Shown in pieces: positions 61,600 to 64,000 of a DNA stretch of 64,000 nucleotides. The translations under genes were made by a program, and so were the position numbers. Within the stretch, counting starts at the first letter, position 1. The number at the start of each line of letters is the position of its first letter. This stretch comes from Phoenix dactylifera. Taxonomy: Eukaryota > Streptophyta > Magnoliopsida > Arecales > Arecaceae. The notes beneath the pieces were generated by a model. That model saw only the letters and a list, made by a program, of their open reading frames with translations, was not told the DNA's origin and searched no databases. The stretch lies in contig NC_052399.1 in assembly GCF_009389715.1 (NCBI RefSeq), forward strand, positions 15,007,646 to 15,071,645, in the 5' to 3' direction.

Positions 61600-64000
61600 A
61601 TTTAAGTGCAAAAAATGTATTCAGGAGGCAAGAAGAGACCAATCACCATTTAATAGTCTTCCTCATTTAAGTGGAAACTATGGAAACAAACTTATATCAC
61701 CTTAATTCCAAAAAACACAAAACCCTATATTGGTAGCCGATTTTAGACCAATCTGTTCATGTAATACTATTTGTAAAATAGTATGTAAGATTCTAATAAA
61801 TAGACTTAAGACCTATGATATCTTTAATACACTCTACACATAAGGCATTTGTACAAGGGCATAAAATTTCTGAAAATATACTTATAGCATAAGGAATAAT
61901 GCATTCTTAAGGCAAGCCCCTAGAACAAAAAGCTTAATGGCACTTAAAATAGACATTAAAAAGGCTTTTGATAGAGTACATTGGGCATTCTTGTTCTCAG
62001 TTCTAAACCGTTTTAGTTTTCATCCAAAATTTATAAAATGGTAAAATTATACATTATCAAACCTACCTTTGCTCTACTGGTTAATGGAACACAAACATCC
62101 TGGTTGCAACCATCAATGGGCCTACGACAATGATGCCCATTATCACCTAATTTTTTTATTATATGCTCTGACATATCGCCTAATCTGTTACAGTTAGTAG
62201 TCAATAATCAAGTATTACGAGCATTTAGATGTGGAAGAAATGGACCACCCATTACTCATTTTCTTCATTGATAACTGCTTATGAGTAGCTAGAGCAACAG
62301 TCCAAATTATTTTAGAAATATACTGTGCAGTAAATGAAGCTAAATCGAACATTAGTTTCAACCCTTTAATAGACATTGCATTCAAAACAAATCAGAAGAA
62401 TTATGCGGACTCCACTCAAAGAAGATACTTGGCATTATCTAGACGTTCCTCTATCAGATGCCGGATTGAAATAAGCAAACTTTGCTTATATGGTGGATAA
62501 AATAGAAACAAAAAATGAGGGTTGGCAATGGAAGGCTCTCTCCTTTGCGGAGAGAGCAATCTTGCTACAATTAGTCTTGGCATCTATATCAATATATACA
62601 ATGTCATGAAAAAGATTTTCTAGCACTTTTATGGGGACGCTCAGTAGATCAAAAAGGGATACGCTTAATATCCTGAAACATTATATGTTCCCCGAAATCT
62701 AATGGTGGATTGAGTAGTCAATCTTTGCAGGAGAGACAATAGATTGTAATGTGTAAACTTGCAGCACAATTGGCTTTACGACCTCAGTCTTTATGGGCCA
62801 AAATAATAACTTCCAATTACAAATTTGAAGGTAGATGGAACAAGTATCAAGTTCCACCTAAATGTTCGTATATATGGCGCAAAATCTCTTCTTATGCATC
62901 CAAAATGCAATACCAGTTCAAATGGGCATTATCAGATGGAACTTGGGTGAATTGAATGCATGAATCATGGTTCTCTACCATTCCTCTAAATGCTTGGTCT
63001 ACTTATTTAAATATGGAAGTGGATCTGCAAGCTTTGCAGGCAGCTGATTTCATCCAGTCTAATAGGACATGGAACAATAATTGCCTAGCCACAGTGTTCC
63101 CAAGTGAGATGATGACCATTATTGCTAATACCCATATAGCACAGGGTTCTTGTACTGTTCAGTTATTCTGGAGCACCACAGAGTCTGTTCATATATCTTC
63201 AAATGATATTCATCATAATTTACTTCATCCTAATCCACCAGGTGTGACATCTTCATTTAAATGGATATGGAAATTTAAAAGTTCCCATGAAAGTTAACAT
63301 ATTCTGTTGGAAATGGTTATGATTGAAACTGCCATGTAAGCAATATTTGTTTAGAAATGGGTGTTATCAATCATCAAGATATAAATTGCGACTAATGTTC
63401 TGATGAGGAGGAAGATGTTGAGCATATATCTGCATGGTGTCAGTTTGCAAAGATATGTTAGCAGAAATGATGCAATATAGACCAGATTTTCACTCTTTGC
63501 CAGCATTAATCAGTACATTAGATAGTGCCATGGTAGAGAGGAGGATCAAGGCTATAATGGCATACACACTATGGCTACTTTGAAGAGCCAAAAATGCTAG
63601 AACTTTTGAAGGTATTGTTACCACACCACAACAGATTATGCACCAGTTATTATGTTTCCTTGATGATAGTTTTTATATTAAAGATCAGCAAGCCTCTGCA
63701 ACTCAACCAAGGTAATAGGGTAGTTCTGAAACTTTATCCTTACTACCAAATAATGTAACTCTTGTCAGGTGGCTACCCCCTCCCTTTGGAGTTGCTATAG
63801 TGAATTTTGATGGATCTATCAAAGAAGGAAAAGCTGCAACAAACTATATTATCAGAGATGCTAAGAGCAAACTGTTAAACGCAAACTACTAAAAGCAGCT
63901 GTGGTTCGCCTTAACCCCTGTTCTGTGCCATCTGCTGAATTGATAGGAGCTTGGGAAGGGATAAAATCAGCACTGATTCATTTTAAAAAGGAATAGACTT
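61600..64000 (+). pseudogene. Decayed L1-type LINE ORF2 (RT to RNase H), running off the window
   Basis: On the + strand, pieces in changing frames spell an L1 reverse transcriptase: NPILVADFRPIS (61715), KIVCKILINRL (61770), MALKIDIKKAFDRVHWAFL (61939) and the GLRQ-CPLSP region, altered (62115). The FADD box is degraded (its second Asp is Asn at about 62265). Later come HESWFSTIPLNAW-type connecting sequence (62956-63297), a zf-RVT region (about 63350-63480) and an RNase H start VNFDGSIKEG (63805). Many stops and frameshifts. Confidence 0.85.

Overview
This is a plant nuclear window, most likely from a monocot. The evidence is spliced plant genes with GT-AG introns, a plant chalcone-synthase-family gene, a MEI2-like gene, and a heavy load of Copia, plant L1-type LINE, TRIM and Tourist-like elements. 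A palm-like commelinid is my best guess, but nothing here proves a species. No bacterial operon, CRISPR array, tRNA or rRNA gene was seen.

Layout. 1-8922 is a Copia LTR retrotransposon on the + strand whose 5' LTR runs off the left edge. Its two LTRs differ at only one of the 1489 comparable positions, yet its gag has an internal deletion and its integrase has two stop codons. It sits inside the reverse-transcriptase domain of an L1-type LINE on the - strand (8923-13210). That LINE itself landed at the edge of a roughly 2.3 kb duplicated segment (13211-15505). Related copies of the segment lie downstream of the chalcone-synthase-family gene (23057-24200 and 24540-26670), and each copy carries the same old TRIM-like element. 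The chalcone-synthase-family gene (two exons, 20953-22563, +) encodes a complete 389-residue type III polyketide synthase with an intact Cys-His-Asn triad.

From 26.7 to 34 kb the sequence is mostly gene-poor: a long TA microsatellite, a tandem duplication, a decayed LINE, and a complete TRIM element with a 5-bp target-site duplication. Two paralogous intronless genes on the - strand (34268-35122 and 40255-41124) encode membrane-anchored proteins of the plant basic secretory protein family. Both lack the metal-binding HExxH motif of that family. Between them lie repeats, a 136-bp LINE stub with a perfect 15-bp target-site duplication, and a Copia LTR whose primer-binding site is fused to an antisense fragment of the ribosomal protein S15 gene.

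From 41.5 to 48 kb there are LINE remnants, homopolymer tracts and two Tourist-like MITEs. A MEI2-like RNA-binding protein gene occupies 49853-58843 on the - strand (12 coding exons, 872 residues by my splicing), with a probable 5' UTR exon near 59717-60010. The right end (61.6-64 kb) is another decayed LINE on the + strand.

The functional genes do not form an evident pathway. They are a polyketide synthase, two uncharacterised BSP-family paralogs and an RNA-binding developmental regulator, separated by transposon-rich DNA. All splice models and repeat boundaries were derived by eye and not aligned by software.
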